Shown: positions 15,795 through 26,051, numbered from the stretch's first letter. The stretch: 36,755 nt of DNA from a bacterium (GCA_021785395.1 JAJYFO010000005.1:1-36755), one strand, 5' to 3'. A program made the numbers and translations. The notes: generated by a model not told the origin, from the sequence alone.

Positions 15795-18085
15795 TTAAGC
15801 AGATTGATCAAATCATTACGTTTTACTTTGCGAATAGCCGTTTTGGGCAGTTCTTCGTCGAGAACGATTATTCGCGTTGGTTGTTTATAACTGGCTAGAT
15901 TAACGTATTCTTTCTCGACAAGCTTTATCAATTCTTTATCGGCGTTTCCGTTATGGTTAGCATGCATAGATTTGAAATTGTCGCTGGGCGTTACTACGGC
16001 GACTACCTGTTCTTGGTCTTTTTTATTGCCAGAGCTATCGCATAAACCAAGTACACAAACTTCTTTGACACTTTGACAATTAGAGATAACGCCTTCTACT
16101 TCTTCTGGGTGAATTTTTTTGCCGCCAGCCAACACAATCAAGTTCTTAAGCCGCCCGGTTATGTATAAATACCCGTCTTGGTCAATTTTACCTACGTCAC
16201 CGGTATGGAACCATCCGTCACTGTCTATCGCTTCTTTGGTTAAATCAGGTCGTTTGTAATACCCCTGCATGATATGTGGCCCACGCGTCAAAATTTCGCC
16301 ACTATCATCGTCGATAGCTTTTTTGGCAATTTTAACTTCGATACCAGTAAACGGCCTACCTACAGAGCCAAGTTTATTCTGAGCCGGAGTGTTAAATGTA
16401 ATTACCGGACTTGTTTCGGTTAGACCATAACCTTGTAGAAGAGGAATGCCTATTAAATCATAAAATTTACCAATACTTACATCAAGAGCTGCTCCGCCTG
16501 AAATCAGCATTTGTAAATTGCCGCCTAGTTTTTGTTGGAGTGGGTAAAATAATAGGCGGCGTATTGACTTACTGGGAATTAGCTTGGCTAAGTTACTTGC
16601 CGTTTGCCACCATAAATTAGCTAAGCTACCGCCTTTATGGATTTCTTTTTCGATACCAATTTTTAGTGTTTTATAAAATAATGGTACGCTAAACATTCCA
16701 TAAATAGACCGCTCTTTCATAAGACTAATAATGTCTTTGGGATAAAGCGAACTAGAATAATAAACCGTTCCACCAGCGTGTAAAACGCCTAGGAATCCAT
16801 GGGTTAATTCTAACAAATGGTTTAACGGTAATATTGATAAAAAAGAAAAAGACTGATTAGTGCTCAATATCTCCTGAAAACGCTGTATCTGGAAGACGAT
16901 ATTGCTAAAACTGGTCATGACTCCTTTGGGATTACCAGTAGTACCAGAAGTATAAATTATGAGCGCTGTTTCATTTAGATCGCGGTTTATTGACGGATGA
17001 TTTTGGGCTGGTTTTAAATCATGAATGCTAGTAAATGTTGAGGCTTGATCACTGGTTAAATCTATCGTATAAATATTCTTAACAGAAGCGATATCGTCTT
17101 TGATGGCTTCAATATTCTTTAAGCAATGATTTGATACCATTATTATTTCAGGCTCACAGTCGTTGATTAGGGTCTTAAGCTCTCGACTTGTAAGCTTTGT
17201 GTCCAGAGGGACAACTATAGCGCCAGCTCGAACGGCTGAGAAAAAAGCAATGGCAAATTCTGGTCTTGACTCACTCAATATAGCAATTCTGCTGCCGTGT
17301 TTAAAGCCTGTTTCGATAAAGTATGAGGCTAAGCGGCTAGCTCTTCTCGATAATTCGTTGAAACTTATTTCCAGGAAAGTGTCATTGATTTTCATGCAAA
17401 CGGCGGGTCTGGCGGCAAACATGTCGCTGCGCGACTGGGTTAAGCCTAAAACGCCGTCAAGATATTCTTGGTTAGTCGTTTCTTGTCTGGTTATAGCTTC
17501 TTTCATGGACCCTATGATTTGTGATAATTCGTTTATTTCTTCGTTAGAAGGCAAATCGAGTCTGGTAAAAGGTACACCAAAATGAATGACGATTTTATGC
17601 GGTTTGGGAAATCTCTGATTATACCCCCAGGCTTCGAAGCCACCATAAATGGCGAATGGAACGATTGGGCATTTGCTCAACTGGTGCAATTTGGCGACAC
17701 CTTTGTGAAATTTAGCAATATTGCCGTCTTCGGTTAATCTACCTTCCGGAAAAATACAGATACTGTCGCCCCTGGCTAGGTATTTTTGCGCAGTTTCAAT
17801 GGCATCGCTGCCGCGGTTTGACTTTACTGGAATCCCGCCTAATATAGTTACCATAAAGCCTATAAAAGGAATTTTAAATACCCAGTCGACTACCAAGAAA
17901 CGCACGCGCCGGCTCGAAGCACTTGCGACAATAAAAGAATCTAACCAGCCGGTATGGTTGCCAGCTAGAATGACTGGACCGGTTTGGCGGTTAAGGTAAT
18001 GGCGACCGTCGTATTTAAGGCTAAATACGCCAGCCATTATAATTCTTACAAAAAATACGATAAAAGAATATATAAAATCCGTCAT
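15776..18085 (-). CDS. Bifunctional acyltransferase / acyl-AMP ligase (Aas-like)
   Basis: 769 aa fusion. Residues about 1-200 are a PlsC-type acyltransferase: NHTGWLD contains the HX4D motif (H44, D49) and IFPEGRLTEDG the second acyl-acceptor motif. Residues about 215-769 are an AMP-forming ligase: IIYTSGTTGNPKGVM is the phosphate-binding loop, GYGLTETSP the adenine motif, WFHTGDVGKIDQDGYLYITG the hinge, and LPKTAIRKVKRNDL carries the C-terminal catalytic Lys. The domain order matches E. coli Aas, which activates fatty acid onto ACP and re-acylates lysophospholipid. The helical N-terminus (FIYSFIVFFVRIIMAGVF) suggests membrane association. The SpoIID-like gene lies upstream, 16 bp away on the same strand. 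Phospholipid repair or fatty-acid salvage is the likely role, but the specific acceptor cannot be told. Confidence 0.88.
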   Translation of the reverse strand: MTDFIYSFIVFFVRIIMAGVFSLKYDGRHYLNRQTGPVILAGNHTGWLDSFIVASASSRRVRFLVVDWVFKIPFIGFMVTILGGIPVKSNRGSDAIETAQKYLARGDSICIFPEGRLTEDGNIAKFHKGVAKLHQLSKCPIVPFAIYGGFEAWGYNQRFPKPHKIVIHFGVPFTRLDLPSNEEINELSQIIGSMKEAITRQETTNQEYLDGVLGLTQSRSDMFAARPAVCMKINDTFLEISFNELSRRASRLASYFIETGFKHGSRIAILSESRPEFAIAFFSAVRAGAIVVPLDTKLTSRELKTLINDCEPEIIMVSNHCLKNIEAIKDDIASVKNIYTIDLTSDQASTFTSIHDLKPAQNHPSINRDLNETALIIYTSGTTGNPKGVMTSFSNIVFQIQRFQEILSTNQSFSFLSILPLNHLLELTHGFLGVLHAGGTVYYSSSLYPKDIISLMKERSIYGMFSVPLFYKTLKIGIEKEIHKGGSLANLWWQTASNLAKLIPSKSIRRLLFYPLQQKLGGNLQMLISGGAALDVSIGKFYDLIGIPLLQGYGLTETSPVITFNTPAQNKLGSVGRPFTGIEVKIAKKAIDDDSGEILTRGPHIMQGYYKRPDLTKEAIDSDGWFHTGDVGKIDQDGYLYITGRLKNLIVLAGGKKIHPEEVEGVISNCQSVKEVCVLGLCDSSGNKKDQEQVVAVVTPSDNFKSMHANHNGNADKELIKLVEKEYVNLASYKQPTRIIVLDEELPKTAIRKVKRNDLINLLKSKSLI

Positions 18086-18101
18086 GCTCTGTAAAAGTGA
18101 G

Positions 18102-19280
18102 TTATTTTGTTATCGAGCTGTAAGAGTAAGCTTGGGGAAAATTATTGGAGATGTTAGAACTTAGATTGATGTAGTTGTTGATTGAACCCAATTCGAGTTT
18201 ACCGTCTTTGTCCTGGTAGTAATGTTGTAAAATTTGCTGGTACTGCCAACCGTTATTGGCTAGCATATTAGCCCCGTGCTGACTCAGGCCCAGGCTTCCG
18301 TTACCGGGTCCTCGGCACGTGAAAATCCAGTTGTTGCCAGCCTGCCTTACGTCTAAAATACCGGCTGTGGGTAGATTGAGAATTTTAGCCAGGGCAACTC
18401 CATAAACGTCGCGGGATTTTTTAGCTCCGATAATCTGTAAATCGTTGACATTGCCAGTAGCGTCCCATTGTTTAGGCGTTACGCCGACAATTTTGGGTAC
18501 ACCGGTCAAAGCTTCTAATTTCTGACAGTTGACACTTACGTGGCGTAAGTTTAAATTTTCATTACTGTTGCCGACCCAAGCTCTATAAAAGCCCGGTTTT
18601 ACTGAACCGGCCTTTTTCAAAATAACGCCAGTTGTACTTATAACAGCCCTGGTACTTGAATCATGCTCGTTGCCAAGGCCTTTGTAGGCCTGGTCGCGAA
18701 CGTCAGGAACCAAATCGTAGCCTTCTGATTTAAACCATTTCGAGCCATGTCCAGTATGGGCTACAGCATAACTGCGTGCTGCTACGGCCTGAGCTTTTAA
18801 AGCTTCAATATTCCAATTGTAAGGCATCTCCGATGGTACGACACCGCGCAAGTAGTCTTCTATGTCGAGTAGATTTATAAGCGTAATCCTATTACCAAAG
18901 TTAATAATCTCTAGGCTTCCGCGCCACCATTTGTTATTGGCCCAAAAAATATAATTTGACGAGGCGATTTGGGCTCTTGCGGTTAGAGGTAGGGGGTAAC
19001 TTTTGCCCGTACTCAAATCAGTAATACGCGATTGACTTAGTTTATAAGGTTGACGAGCCTTTAATTCGAAAACAGGGTTGTTGTCAATAAAAACGTAGCC
19101 AGGTTCCCATAAAGCTATATAGGCCTGGCTAGCTTTGTTTATCAAGCCTATCCTTATGGGGTGGGACATGTTCGGGTACGGCATGAAACTTGCCTGTAAG
19201 CCTTTAGCCAGGCACGGGTAAGTGGTAACCGTGAGCATATAAGCCAGTATCAAAAAGCGCCAGTATTTTAAAAATTTCAT
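18102..19280 (-). CDS. SpoIID/LytB-domain exported protein
   Basis: 392 aa with a signal peptide (about residues 1-25). Conserved blocks of the SpoIID/LytB family are IEDYLRGVVPSEMPYNW, ALKAQAVAARSYA (containing the catalytic-loop Glu and helix), DLVPDVRDQAYKG, RAVISTTGVIL and SLGLSQHGANMLA. In Bacillus, SpoIID is a lytic transglycosylase that trims denuded glycan strands. Cyanobacteria and other non-spore-formers carry related proteins in the envelope, so no sporulation is implied. It is 16 bp upstream of the acyltransferase/ligase gene and follows two small secreted paralogues. Confidence 0.88.
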   Translation of the reverse strand: MKFLKYWRFLILAYMLTVTTYPCLAKGLQASFMPYPNMSHPIRIGLINKASQAYIALWEPGYVFIDNNPVFELKARQPYKLSQSRITDLSTGKSYPLPLTARAQIASSNYIFWANNKWWRGSLEIINFGNRITLINLLDIEDYLRGVVPSEMPYNWNIEALKAQAVAARSYAVAHTGHGSKWFKSEGYDLVPDVRDQAYKGLGNEHDSSTRAVISTTGVILKKAGSVKPGFYRAWVGNSNENLNLRHVSVNCQKLEALTGVPKIVGVTPKQWDATGNVNDLQIIGAKKSRDVYGVALAKILNLPTAGILDVRQAGNNWIFTCRGPGNGSLGLSQHGANMLANNGWQYQQILQHYYQDKDGKLELGSINNYINLSSNISNNFPQAYSYSSITK

Positions 19281-19379
19281 CGGTTTTCTTGTTCACACCC
19301 AAAATAGATTAGCTACTACATATATATTACCCTTATGATAATGCGTTTTATCTTTTCGGGCTAAATTTTAACTATTAAA

Positions 19380-19838
19380 TTATTTGGCTTGGTTAAAATT
19401 ATTCAATTGCCTGGTATATTCGTTGACTAGTGAAGAATTTGAAGCTTTTTTAGCGCTATTTAGCAAATTTATATAGGTAATTTTTTCAGGATAAGCTTCG
19501 AGCATAGCTTTAGCTACTTCGTTGGCTTTGGCGTTTTCTTGGTTACCGGCTAGGATTTCAAAGTATTCTAAGGGCAGGCTCATGTATTTCCAACGGTTTT
19601 GGTATGTTATAAAGCGGTTGATTTTTAACTCTTGCATGCTTCGTATTTGCATTTTATAAGTGCTCGTGACTATATTTTTGGCGCTTGCGTAATTATTGTT
19701 TTTAATTGCGTCACTGATTAGTGAGTCCATTTTGTCAAAGTCTTTATTATAAATTACGCTATCTTTGATATTCTGCGCTAAGCTTTTGTCAATACTCAAA
19801 ATAAGCAAGGAAATGATAATTAATTGTTTAAAGAGCAT
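19380..19838 (-). CDS. Small secreted helical protein, paralogue A
   Basis: 152 aa with a signal peptide (IISLLILSIDKSLAQ, cleavage after about residue 21). The remainder is alpha-helical and resembles two TPR-like hairpins. It is clearly homologous to the neighbouring gene at 19852: LEYFEILAGNQENAKANEVA here against LAYFEILAGCNDNASALKLA there, then TYINLLNSAKKASNSSLV against TYTKLIDAANRANNSKLA. They are separated by 13 bp, so a tandem duplication within one operon. No enzyme motif. A periplasmic protein-binding role is a guess. Confidence 0.65.
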   Translation of the reverse strand: MLFKQLIIISLLILSIDKSLAQNIKDSVIYNKDFDKMDSLISDAIKNNNYASAKNIVTSTYKMQIRSMQELKINRFITYQNRWKYMSLPLEYFEILAGNQENAKANEVAKAMLEAYPEKITYINLLNSAKKASNSSLVNEYTRQLNNFNQAK

Positions 19839-19851
19839 ATGTTTTACTGAA

Positions 19852-20322
19852 CTATTTAGTTTGGTTTTTCAGGTTGTTTAGGTCTTGGGCAAGTTTGGAA
19901 TTATTGGCTCGATTGGCCGCGTCGATAAGTTTAGTATAGGTTTCAACGTTATAAGAGGAAAACTTAAGCATGACTTTGGCCAATTTAAGGGCGCTAGCAT
20001 TGTCATTACAGCCAGCTAGGATTTCGAAATAAGCTAGAGGCCTATTTAAATAAACGTACCTGGAGCTTTGGGGTATGGGTGAATTTATTAATGGTTCTAA
20101 TTCCCAAATTTCTTGGTCGACGCCTTTTAAGGCTTCGGCGCGGCCTTTTTGGTAGTCTTTATTATTGACCAATTCAAACAGCTTGCGGTCACTTTCCATG
20201 CCAGCGCGTATCATTTTGCTGTCAAAGCCGTATTCTTCTGCGTTTTCTTGCTGGGCGGTGGCTAAACCGCTTATAACTAAGCTTAAAGCCAAGCCCAAAC
20301 TAATTATTTTTAAGTTTGACAA
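19852..20322 (-). CDS. Small secreted helical protein, paralogue B
   Basis: 156 aa, starting at TTG (20322) with AGGG 10 nt upstream. The signal peptide ends at about LATAQQE (residue 24). The LAYFEILAGCNDNASALKLA and NRANNSKLAQDL blocks are shared with the neighbour at 19380. The central stretch (ELEPLINSPIPQSSRYVY) differs. It has one Cys in the conserved block where the paralogue has Asn. It lies 27 bp downstream of the hppA stop, so it could be transcribed with the pyrophosphatase. Confidence 0.65.
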   Translation of the reverse strand: MSNLKIISLGLALSLVISGLATAQQENAEEYGFDSKMIRAGMESDRKLFELVNNKDYQKGRAEALKGVDQEIWELEPLINSPIPQSSRYVYLNRPLAYFEILAGCNDNASALKLAKVMLKFSSYNVETYTKLIDAANRANNSKLAQDLNNLKNQTK

Positions 20323-20349
20323 GTATGGTAAACCCTAGGCGATTAAATA

Positions 20350-22437
20350 CTAAACTAAAAATCTTACCAATAATAGCGCTACGATATTTAAGATCTTAAT
20401 CATCGGGTTAATAGCCGGTCCAGCTGTATCTTTATATGGGTCGCCGACTGTATCACCGGTTACGGCTGCTTTATGCGCGTCAGAACCTTTACCGCCGTAA
20501 TTACCTTCTTCGATGTATTTTTTAGCGTTGTCCCAGGCGCCGCCACCGCTTGTCATTGAAATAGCGACAAATATACCGGTTACGATGGAACCTACCAATA
20601 CACCGCCTAAAAGCTTAGCGCAGGCGTATTCTTGGGGCATGGCTTGGTTTAGCCAGAAATAACCCAGCATCGCAATGAGAACCGGGGTCATAACTGGTAA
20701 TAAGGCTGGTACGACCATCTGTTGGATGGCTGCTCTAGTTACTATATCCACGCACGCAGCGTAATCTGGTTTAGCCGTTCTTTCCATAATGCCAGGGATG
20801 GCCTTAAATTGACGGCGAACCTCTTCGACAACTAACCCGCCAGCGTGGCCAACTGCTTCCATGGCAAAAGCGGCGAATAAAAATGGAATTAGGCCACCTA
20901 AAAATAAGCCAGCTAAAACATAAGGGCTTGACAAGTCGAAATCGACGCTGGAAGAACTCGTAAGCGGGTTGTTGTGGATGGCGTCGTTTAATTCTTGGGT
21001 ATAAGAACTGAATAATACGATAGCCGCTAAGCCAGCCGAACCGATGGCGTAACCTTTGGTTACTGCCTTAGTGGTATTTCCGACAGCGTCTAGAGGGTCG
21101 GTAATGTCTCTAACTTCTTTGGGCATTTGGGCCATTTCAGCAATACCACCGGCATTATCAGTAATAGGTCCGTAAGAATCGATGGCAACGATAATCCCCG
21201 ACATGCTTAACATCGACATGGCAGCTAATGCTACACCAAAAATTCCGGCCAAAGAATAAGATATTAAAATACCGGCAATAATTACTAACACTGGAGCGGC
21301 TGTAGACTTAAGCGATATGGCCAGCCCAGCAATTATATTGGTCGCATGTCCAGTTTGCGAAGCCTGGGCTATATATCGCACTGGACCAAAATGAGTCGAC
21401 GTGTAGTATTCGGTAATCCATACGATAGCTCCGGTAACACCAAGCCCAACTAAGGTGCTTAAAAAGAAACTAAACGACGGAATTACTTGACCGTGGATGG
21501 TTAAGCCTGACATCATAGCTTTGGTTGCGAAGAAAAAGCCGACCGAGCTTAGTAGGGCTGCAACGACTAAGCCTTTGTAAAGGGCGTTCATAATGTTTTT
21601 ATCGGCGCCAATCTTTACGAAAAAGCTGCCTATAACTGAAGCTATAATGGAAATTCCGCCTAACACAAGTGGATACATGATGACCGAATTGGTAATGTCT
21701 GATTTGCCGCCGAGGAAAGTCTCACTAGCTAGTAGTATAGTAGCTATGGCTGTGACTGCGTATGTTTCAAATAAGTCAGCGGCCATACCAGCACAGTCAC
21801 CAACATTGTCGCCGACGTTATCGGCTATAACGGCTGGGTTGCGTGGGTCATCTTCGGGAATCCCGGCTTCTACCTTACCGACTAAATCAGCGCCAACGTC
21901 AGCTGCTTTCGTATAAATACCGCCGCCTAAACGGGCAAAAACCGATATCAAACTTGCGCCAAAACCAAGTCCAACTAGAGCTTTGACGTCTTTGACTACG
22001 ATTAAAAAGGCTGCTACGCCGATTAGACCAAGGCTTACCACTAGGATACCGGTTACCGATCCGCCCTTAAAAGCCATGTCAAGAGCCTTGTCTAATCCAC
22101 TGCGGGCAGCTTCGGCCGTGCGCACATTGGCTCTGACCGAAACAAACATACCTATGTAACCAGCCATAGCACTCAACACAGCTCCGGTTAAAAAGCCTAA
22201 AGCAGTGGTTAAGCCAAGAGCTAGGGTTATTATGACAAAAAGGACTGTGCCAACTACGGCTATAGTCATGTACTGGCGATTCATGTAAGCCCTTGCTCCC
22301 TCTTGTATAGCACTGGCAATAAGCGTCATTTCGGCATTACCAGCAGGAGCTTTTAAAACAGCCATACTTGCCCATATTCCGTACAATAGACCGATTACAG
22401 CTGAGAGAAAAACAAATGGGGTTATTAGATCTTGCAT
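20350..22437 (-). CDS. hppA: Membrane-bound proton-translocating pyrophosphatase (K+-independent type)
   Basis: Hydrolyses PPi and pumps H+ across the membrane. 695 aa with about 16 hydrophobic segments, normal for the family. [20 protein letters not shown] and [19 protein letters not shown] contain the Asp-rich Mg-PPi site; [18 protein letters not shown] and [18 protein letters not shown] are the later conserved blocks. In [14 protein letters not shown] a Lys (K457) and Thr (T460) sit at the positions that are Ala and Gly in K+-dependent enzymes, which predicts a K+-independent H+ pump (family rule from published mutagenesis; applied here by eye). AAAGGAG lies 11 nt before the ATG. It is the first gene of the minus-strand run, divergent from the amidase gene. 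Confidence 0.95.
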   Translation of the reverse strand: MQDLITPFVFLSAVIGLLYGIWASMAVLKAPAGNAEMTLIASAIQEGARAYMNRQYMTIAVVGTVLFVIITLALGLTTALGFLTGAVLSAMAGYIGMFVSVRANVRTAEAARSGLDKALDMAFKGGSVTGILVVSLGLIGVAAFLIVVKDVKALVGLGFGASLISVFARLGGGIYTKAADVGADLVGKVEAGIPEDDPRNPAVIADNVGDNVGDCAGMAADLFETYAVTAIATILLASETFLGGKSDITNSVIMYPLVLGGISIIASVIGSFFVKIGADKNIMNALYKGLVVAALLSSVGFFFATKAMMSGLTIHGQVIPSFSFFLSTLVGLGVTGAIVWITEYYTSTHFGPVRYIAQASQTGHATNIIAGLAISLKSTAAPVLVIIAGILISYSLAGIFGVALAAMSMLSMSGIIVAIDSYGPITDNAGGIAEMAQMPKEVRDITDPLDAVGNTTKAVTKGYAIGSAGLAAIVLFSSYTQELNDAIHNNPLTSSSSVDFDLSSPYVLAGLFLGGLIPFLFAAFAMEAVGHAGGLVVEEVRRQFKAIPGIMERTAKPDYAACVDIVTRAAIQQMVVPALLPVMTPVLIAMLGYFWLNQAMPQEYACAKLLGGVLVGSIVTGIFVAISMTSGGGAWDNAKKYIEEGNYGGKGSDAHKAAVTGDTVGDPYKDTAGPAINPMIKILNIVALLLVRFLV

Positions 22438-22608
22438 GAATGTTTAAACTCCTTTACAATAGTTTTCAAGTACAAGTTTGTTGAACATTAAAAATTTTAC
22501 CATCTAATTACATGTTGAGTTCTCATTTCCGCTTTTTAATTTCCAATTGTATATTTTTTTGTGTTAATATTTATTTGGGTCAGTGAACTGAATAGATTTA
22601 AGGTTAGT

Positions 22609-24267
22609 ATGCTTTTGGCAGCCAAAAATAGTTTAAAAATCTGTCTTTTGTTATCAGTTTCAATTACATGTTCAGTGTCGGTTAGTTTAGCTACTGGGGC
22701 TAGTTTTTTTAAATCAAAATTAAACGAAGTGGTATCGTATGATTGGCTAGGTTCAAGCAAACTGCGGATTCAGGCTGCCAATAACATTAGCCCCAAGCCA
22801 CCTAGTTTAAAAATGTTGAAAAATCAGGCTGGTGACTATGTTTTAATGGCAGATTTTAATACTTTGATTATCAAATCTAAGGTCAGCCCATTTGACATTA
22901 AGCAGCCCAGTATTTTTAAACAAGTTATTTTGACTAATTCTGACCTGAATAAATGTTTAAGGGTCGTTTTTACCGCGCATGACCAGAAGGCTTTTAAAAC
23001 GCTTAATTTTCAGGTTGTTAAGAAGAATCTTGACCTTAGCTGGGTCGATATTAGTGCGCTTGAAATGAGTAAAGTTAAGGGCCCGAAAGCCAAGATGACT
23101 AGAAACACAAACATATCCTCTGAACTTAGCCGTGTAATGCCTGATAAGCCAAAGTCTAATGCTAATCTTGGCAGTCAGAACAATAGCGTTGCTTTAGCGA
23201 CTGTTAAACAGCCTAATAGACCAATTGAAAAAACGATTCAAGACGATAAGGTCCTGGTGAGTAGCGCGATACCATCAGATCCCAGCCAAAACATTTGTTT
23301 GGCTTTTGTTTCTCTGAACTCGATAAATGTAATCAGTGAAAGCAAAATTGATTATAGCTTAAGGAAAACTGCTGATTCTCATTATGACATCGTTTTTAAC
23401 CAACCAGTCAAGTTGGTCTACAAAAACTTCAACCAAGAAATTTTCAAAAATATTACTAATTCCGCCAACAAGCATAACTTAATTGGCCTTGATTTGACTT
23501 GCGATAATATCGGTTGCGAAGAAAAGTTGGACCCTTCTGGCCAGAGCCTGGAAATGTTTTTTTCGCCTAAACCCAAAGAAAATATAGCTGTTTCAACTGG
23601 CCTTGATGTTTACAACGATTTTGTCTTTGCCCAGCCTAAAACGGTCGTCCTCGATCCTGGTCATGGTGGCAGTGATCCAGGTGCTATAAGGCTAAACGCT
23701 CAGGAAAAGAACATAACGCTCGACATAATAAATCAGTTAAGGCAACTTCTGAAACAGCATAACATTAATATAATTAGCACCAGAATGAACGACGATTTTG
23801 TTTCTTTGGCTTACCGGGTGAAGCTTGCCAATTTTGTTGAGCCTGATTTGTTTTTAAGCGTGCATATAAATTCGCTCGATAAAGATAGCGACATAACCGG
23901 TATAGAGACCTATTATTGTAAGGATGACAGTATTGACCTGGCTAAAGCTGTGCATAGCAATTTAATAACTAGTTTACCAACTTACGATAGGCAAATCCGT
24001 AAGGCGCATTTTTATGTTATCAAAAATACGGCTATACCTTCGATATTAGCAGAGGTCGGTTTTATTACTTCGCAAGATGAACGCAGTAAATTACAATCGG
24101 TAAATTATCGCAAGCAAATTGCCAAATCTTTAGCCACTGGGATAATTAAATATTTAATTACCACAAGTAAGACAACGCCGACAAAACCTTTCGATAATCG
24201 TATAAGTGTTGAAAATAATACCGGCAAAGAAAGAAATCTAGCTTTGACCAAGGATAGGCTGGAGTGA
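22609..24267 (+). CDS. N-acetylmuramoyl-L-alanine amidase (Amidase_3) with long N-terminal region
   Basis: Cleaves the amide between MurNAc and the stem peptide. 552 aa from ATG at 22609, chosen because AAGG lies 5 nt upstream and the ATG opens directly into a signal peptide (SLKICLLLSVSITCSVSVSLA); GTG at 22561 is a longer alternative. Residues about 340-540 are the catalytic domain: VVLDPGHGGSDPGA (zinc His), NAQEKNITLDI (zinc Glu), LFLSVHINS (zinc His) and ILAEVGFITSQDE (catalytic Glu). The N-terminal about 330 residues probably hold a beta-rich AMIN-like wall-targeting domain (VVFTAHDQKAFKTLNFQVV region), a Lys/Ser-rich linker and another beta-rich stretch. It is alone on the plus strand, 235 bp before murI. 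Confidence 0.9.
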   Translation: MLLAAKNSLKICLLLSVSITCSVSVSLATGASFFKSKLNEVVSYDWLGSSKLRIQAANNISPKPPSLKMLKNQAGDYVLMADFNTLIIKSKVSPFDIKQPSIFKQVILTNSDLNKCLRVVFTAHDQKAFKTLNFQVVKKNLDLSWVDISALEMSKVKGPKAKMTRNTNISSELSRVMPDKPKSNANLGSQNNSVALATVKQPNRPIEKTIQDDKVLVSSAIPSDPSQNICLAFVSLNSINVISESKIDYSLRKTADSHYDIVFNQPVKLVYKNFNQEIFKNITNSANKHNLIGLDLTCDNIGCEEKLDPSGQSLEMFFSPKPKENIAVSTGLDVYNDFVFAQPKTVVLDPGHGGSDPGAIRLNAQEKNITLDIINQLRQLLKQHNINIISTRMNDDFVSLAYRVKLANFVEPDLFLSVHINSLDKDSDITGIETYYCKDDSIDLAKAVHSNLITSLPTYDRQIRKAHFYVIKNTAIPSILAEVGFITSQDERSKLQSVNYRKQIAKSLATGIIKYLITTSKTTPTKPFDNRISVENNTGKERNLALTKDRLE

Positions 24268-24502
24268 CCTTGGCAATTTTCTTACGTTAAATTTTTTGTG
24301 TTAACCGGTTCTAAAAAATTGCTTATATTCAATCGGTTTAAATTTAATATAAATTTTATATTTAACTGCTTGTCAATGTAATTTGTAAGTAAAATTTAGC
24401 AAAATTGACTAGCTAATAATGCAATATTTTGAGATATTTGAATCGTTCACGGTCTTTTTAGGTTAAAATCTTGGAAGTTTATAAAATAGTCATTGGGGAT
24501 TT

Positions 24503-25447
24503 ATGCAATTGGTTTCAGATTCTAGTTTAAACGAGCTTAGGTTTGCTTTATTCGATTCGGGAGTCGGTGGCTTTTCGGTTTTAGTCGAACTAGCAAACGC
24601 TTTGGCTGGTTTTGACTTTGACTTTGACCCAGAAATATTCTATTTGGCTGATACGGCCAGGTGTCCGTATGGGCCTAAATCAGAAGCACAGATAACTGGT
24701 TTTGTCGAACAAATCAGCAAATGGTATTTGGGGCGAAAGGTGAATAATTTTGTTATGGCCTGCAATACGTCGGCGGCAATTGCCAGCAATAAATTAAGGC
24801 TTTGGCAAGAATGCCCTGTCTGGGATTTGATAAATTTAACCTGTAATGATGAAGTTTTAAAATATAATAAAATCCTTGTCCTGGCTACGTTGGCGACAGT
24901 TAACTCCAAAGCTTTTAGCAACGCTTTGCAAGCCGCCAAGCCAGACCTTGTCGTTGAAGAATTGGCCAGTGGCGAACTTGTAAATATAGTTGAGACAGGC
25001 GATTTTTCAAGTATTAATACTCGCAATGTATTAAAATATTACGCTGATTACGCTGTCAACAATAAATTTGACGCGGTTATTTTTGGCTGTACGCATTTTC
25101 CTTTTTTGATCGACCAGTTTAGAAAGTATCTTCCTGAGTCTAGTCGTATCGATTTAATTAATCCGGCTAAATATTTGGCCAGTCAGTTAGGTTATAAGTT
25201 TAAAGCCAAATCAGGTTTGTCTTCTGGTCGATCGCTTAGGTCAGCTAGCGACTATATCAAAAATACCAGGTTTTTTACGACCGGAAATCCAGATAATTTT
25301 GCTATTCAGGTAAATAAATTTTTAAATCTAAGTACGGATAGAATCGAATACGTCGACGTCCAAGAGTTAGAGCAGTGTAAAGTGACCGTTAATAGTCCAA
25401 ACCATCACTATATCAACGATTTAAATATTATTCCTAAATTTGCCTGA
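24503..25447 (+). CDS. murI: Glutamate racemase
   Basis: Makes D-glutamate for peptidoglycan by cofactor-independent racemisation. 314 aa, slightly longer than average (about 265-285). FDSGVGGFSVL is the start motif, YLADTARCPYGPKS the conserved second block, and MACNTSAA (C87) and FGCTHFPFL (C196) carry the two catalytic cysteines. A GGGGAT ribosome site precedes ATG. The uracil-DNA glycosylase gene follows after 10 bp. The extra length is a C-terminal tail (after about residue 270) with no known domain. Confidence 0.95.
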   Translation: MQLVSDSSLNELRFALFDSGVGGFSVLVELANALAGFDFDFDPEIFYLADTARCPYGPKSEAQITGFVEQISKWYLGRKVNNFVMACNTSAAIASNKLRLWQECPVWDLINLTCNDEVLKYNKILVLATLATVNSKAFSNALQAAKPDLVVEELASGELVNIVETGDFSSINTRNVLKYYADYAVNNKFDAVIFGCTHFPFLIDQFRKYLPESSRIDLINPAKYLASQLGYKFKAKSGLSSGRSLRSASDYIKNTRFFTTGNPDNFAIQVNKFLNLSTDRIEYVDVQELEQCKVTVNSPNHHYINDLNIIPKFA

Positions 25448-25457
25448 ATAATCTTTC

Positions 25458-26051
25458 ATGCTTGCTAATGGTTTAAGTTTAGACGATATTGGTTCGCAAG
25501 CTTTCAACTGTCAGGCTTGCAATTTGGCTAAAGGCCGGTTGAATGTTGTTTTTGGCGTTGGTAACCCGTTATCAGGGGCGATTTTTATTGGCGAGGCCCC
25601 TGGTGCTCAAGAAGATGAGTTGGGATTACCTTTTGTCGGACGGTCTGGTAAGCTTTTGCGCGAATTAATGGTTAAAGCCGGTCTTAGTATTGACAATGAC
25701 TTGTATTTGACCAATATTGTCAAATGCCGGCCACCGGGTAATAGAACTCCCAGTAGGGCTGAAATAGATGCTTGTAGCTATTTTATCGATAGCCAAATGG
25801 CTATAATTAAGCCTAAAACAATAGTTTTAATTGGCAGCTTGGCTTTAAAGTCGATATTAAAAATAAACCTACCCATTTCGCAAATTCGCGGCAAGTGGTT
25901 GGATTACGGCAGCGATTGTCAGGCCATGGCAATTTTTCACCCGGCTTATCTGCTAAGGTTTGGCCAAGGTTTACCCAATAGCCCAAGTGAAGTTACCCTG
26001 TTGGATCTGCGCAAAATATATAGCCGTATAGACAAGTTAAAATCAATTTAA
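25458..26051 (+). CDS. Uracil-DNA glycosylase, type 4-like (Fe-S)
   Basis: Removes uracil from DNA as the first step of base excision repair. 197 aa. Four cysteines (C18, C21, C90, C106) are at the spacing of the type 4 Fe4-S4 site. FIGEAPGAQEDELGLPFVGR is the catalytic/uracil-binding motif A, LTNIVKCRPPGNRTP the central block, and IFHPAYLLR motif B near residue 165. It lies 10 bp after murI, probably the same transcript. The family also includes 5-hydroxymethyluracil-type and polymerase-fused variants, but size and Cys spacing support the plain enzyme. Confidence 0.92.
   Translation: MLANGLSLDDIGSQAFNCQACNLAKGRLNVVFGVGNPLSGAIFIGEAPGAQEDELGLPFVGRSGKLLRELMVKAGLSIDNDLYLTNIVKCRPPGNRTPSRAEIDACSYFIDSQMAIIKPKTIVLIGSLALKSILKINLPISQIRGKWLDYGSDCQAMAIFHPAYLLRFGQGLPNSPSEVTLLDLRKIYSRIDKLKSI

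Noticed and set aside
17163-17585. 140-codon plus-strand open frame
   Set aside because: Lies wholly within the acyltransferase/ligase gene on the other strand, with no motif.
18102-19280. Sporulation function from the SpoIID-like gene
   Set aside because: The family is common in non-spore-forming bacteria and no other sporulation gene is present.
22561-22608. GTG start for the amidase 16 codons upstream
   Set aside because: The ATG at 22609 has AAGG in position and begins directly with the signal peptide.
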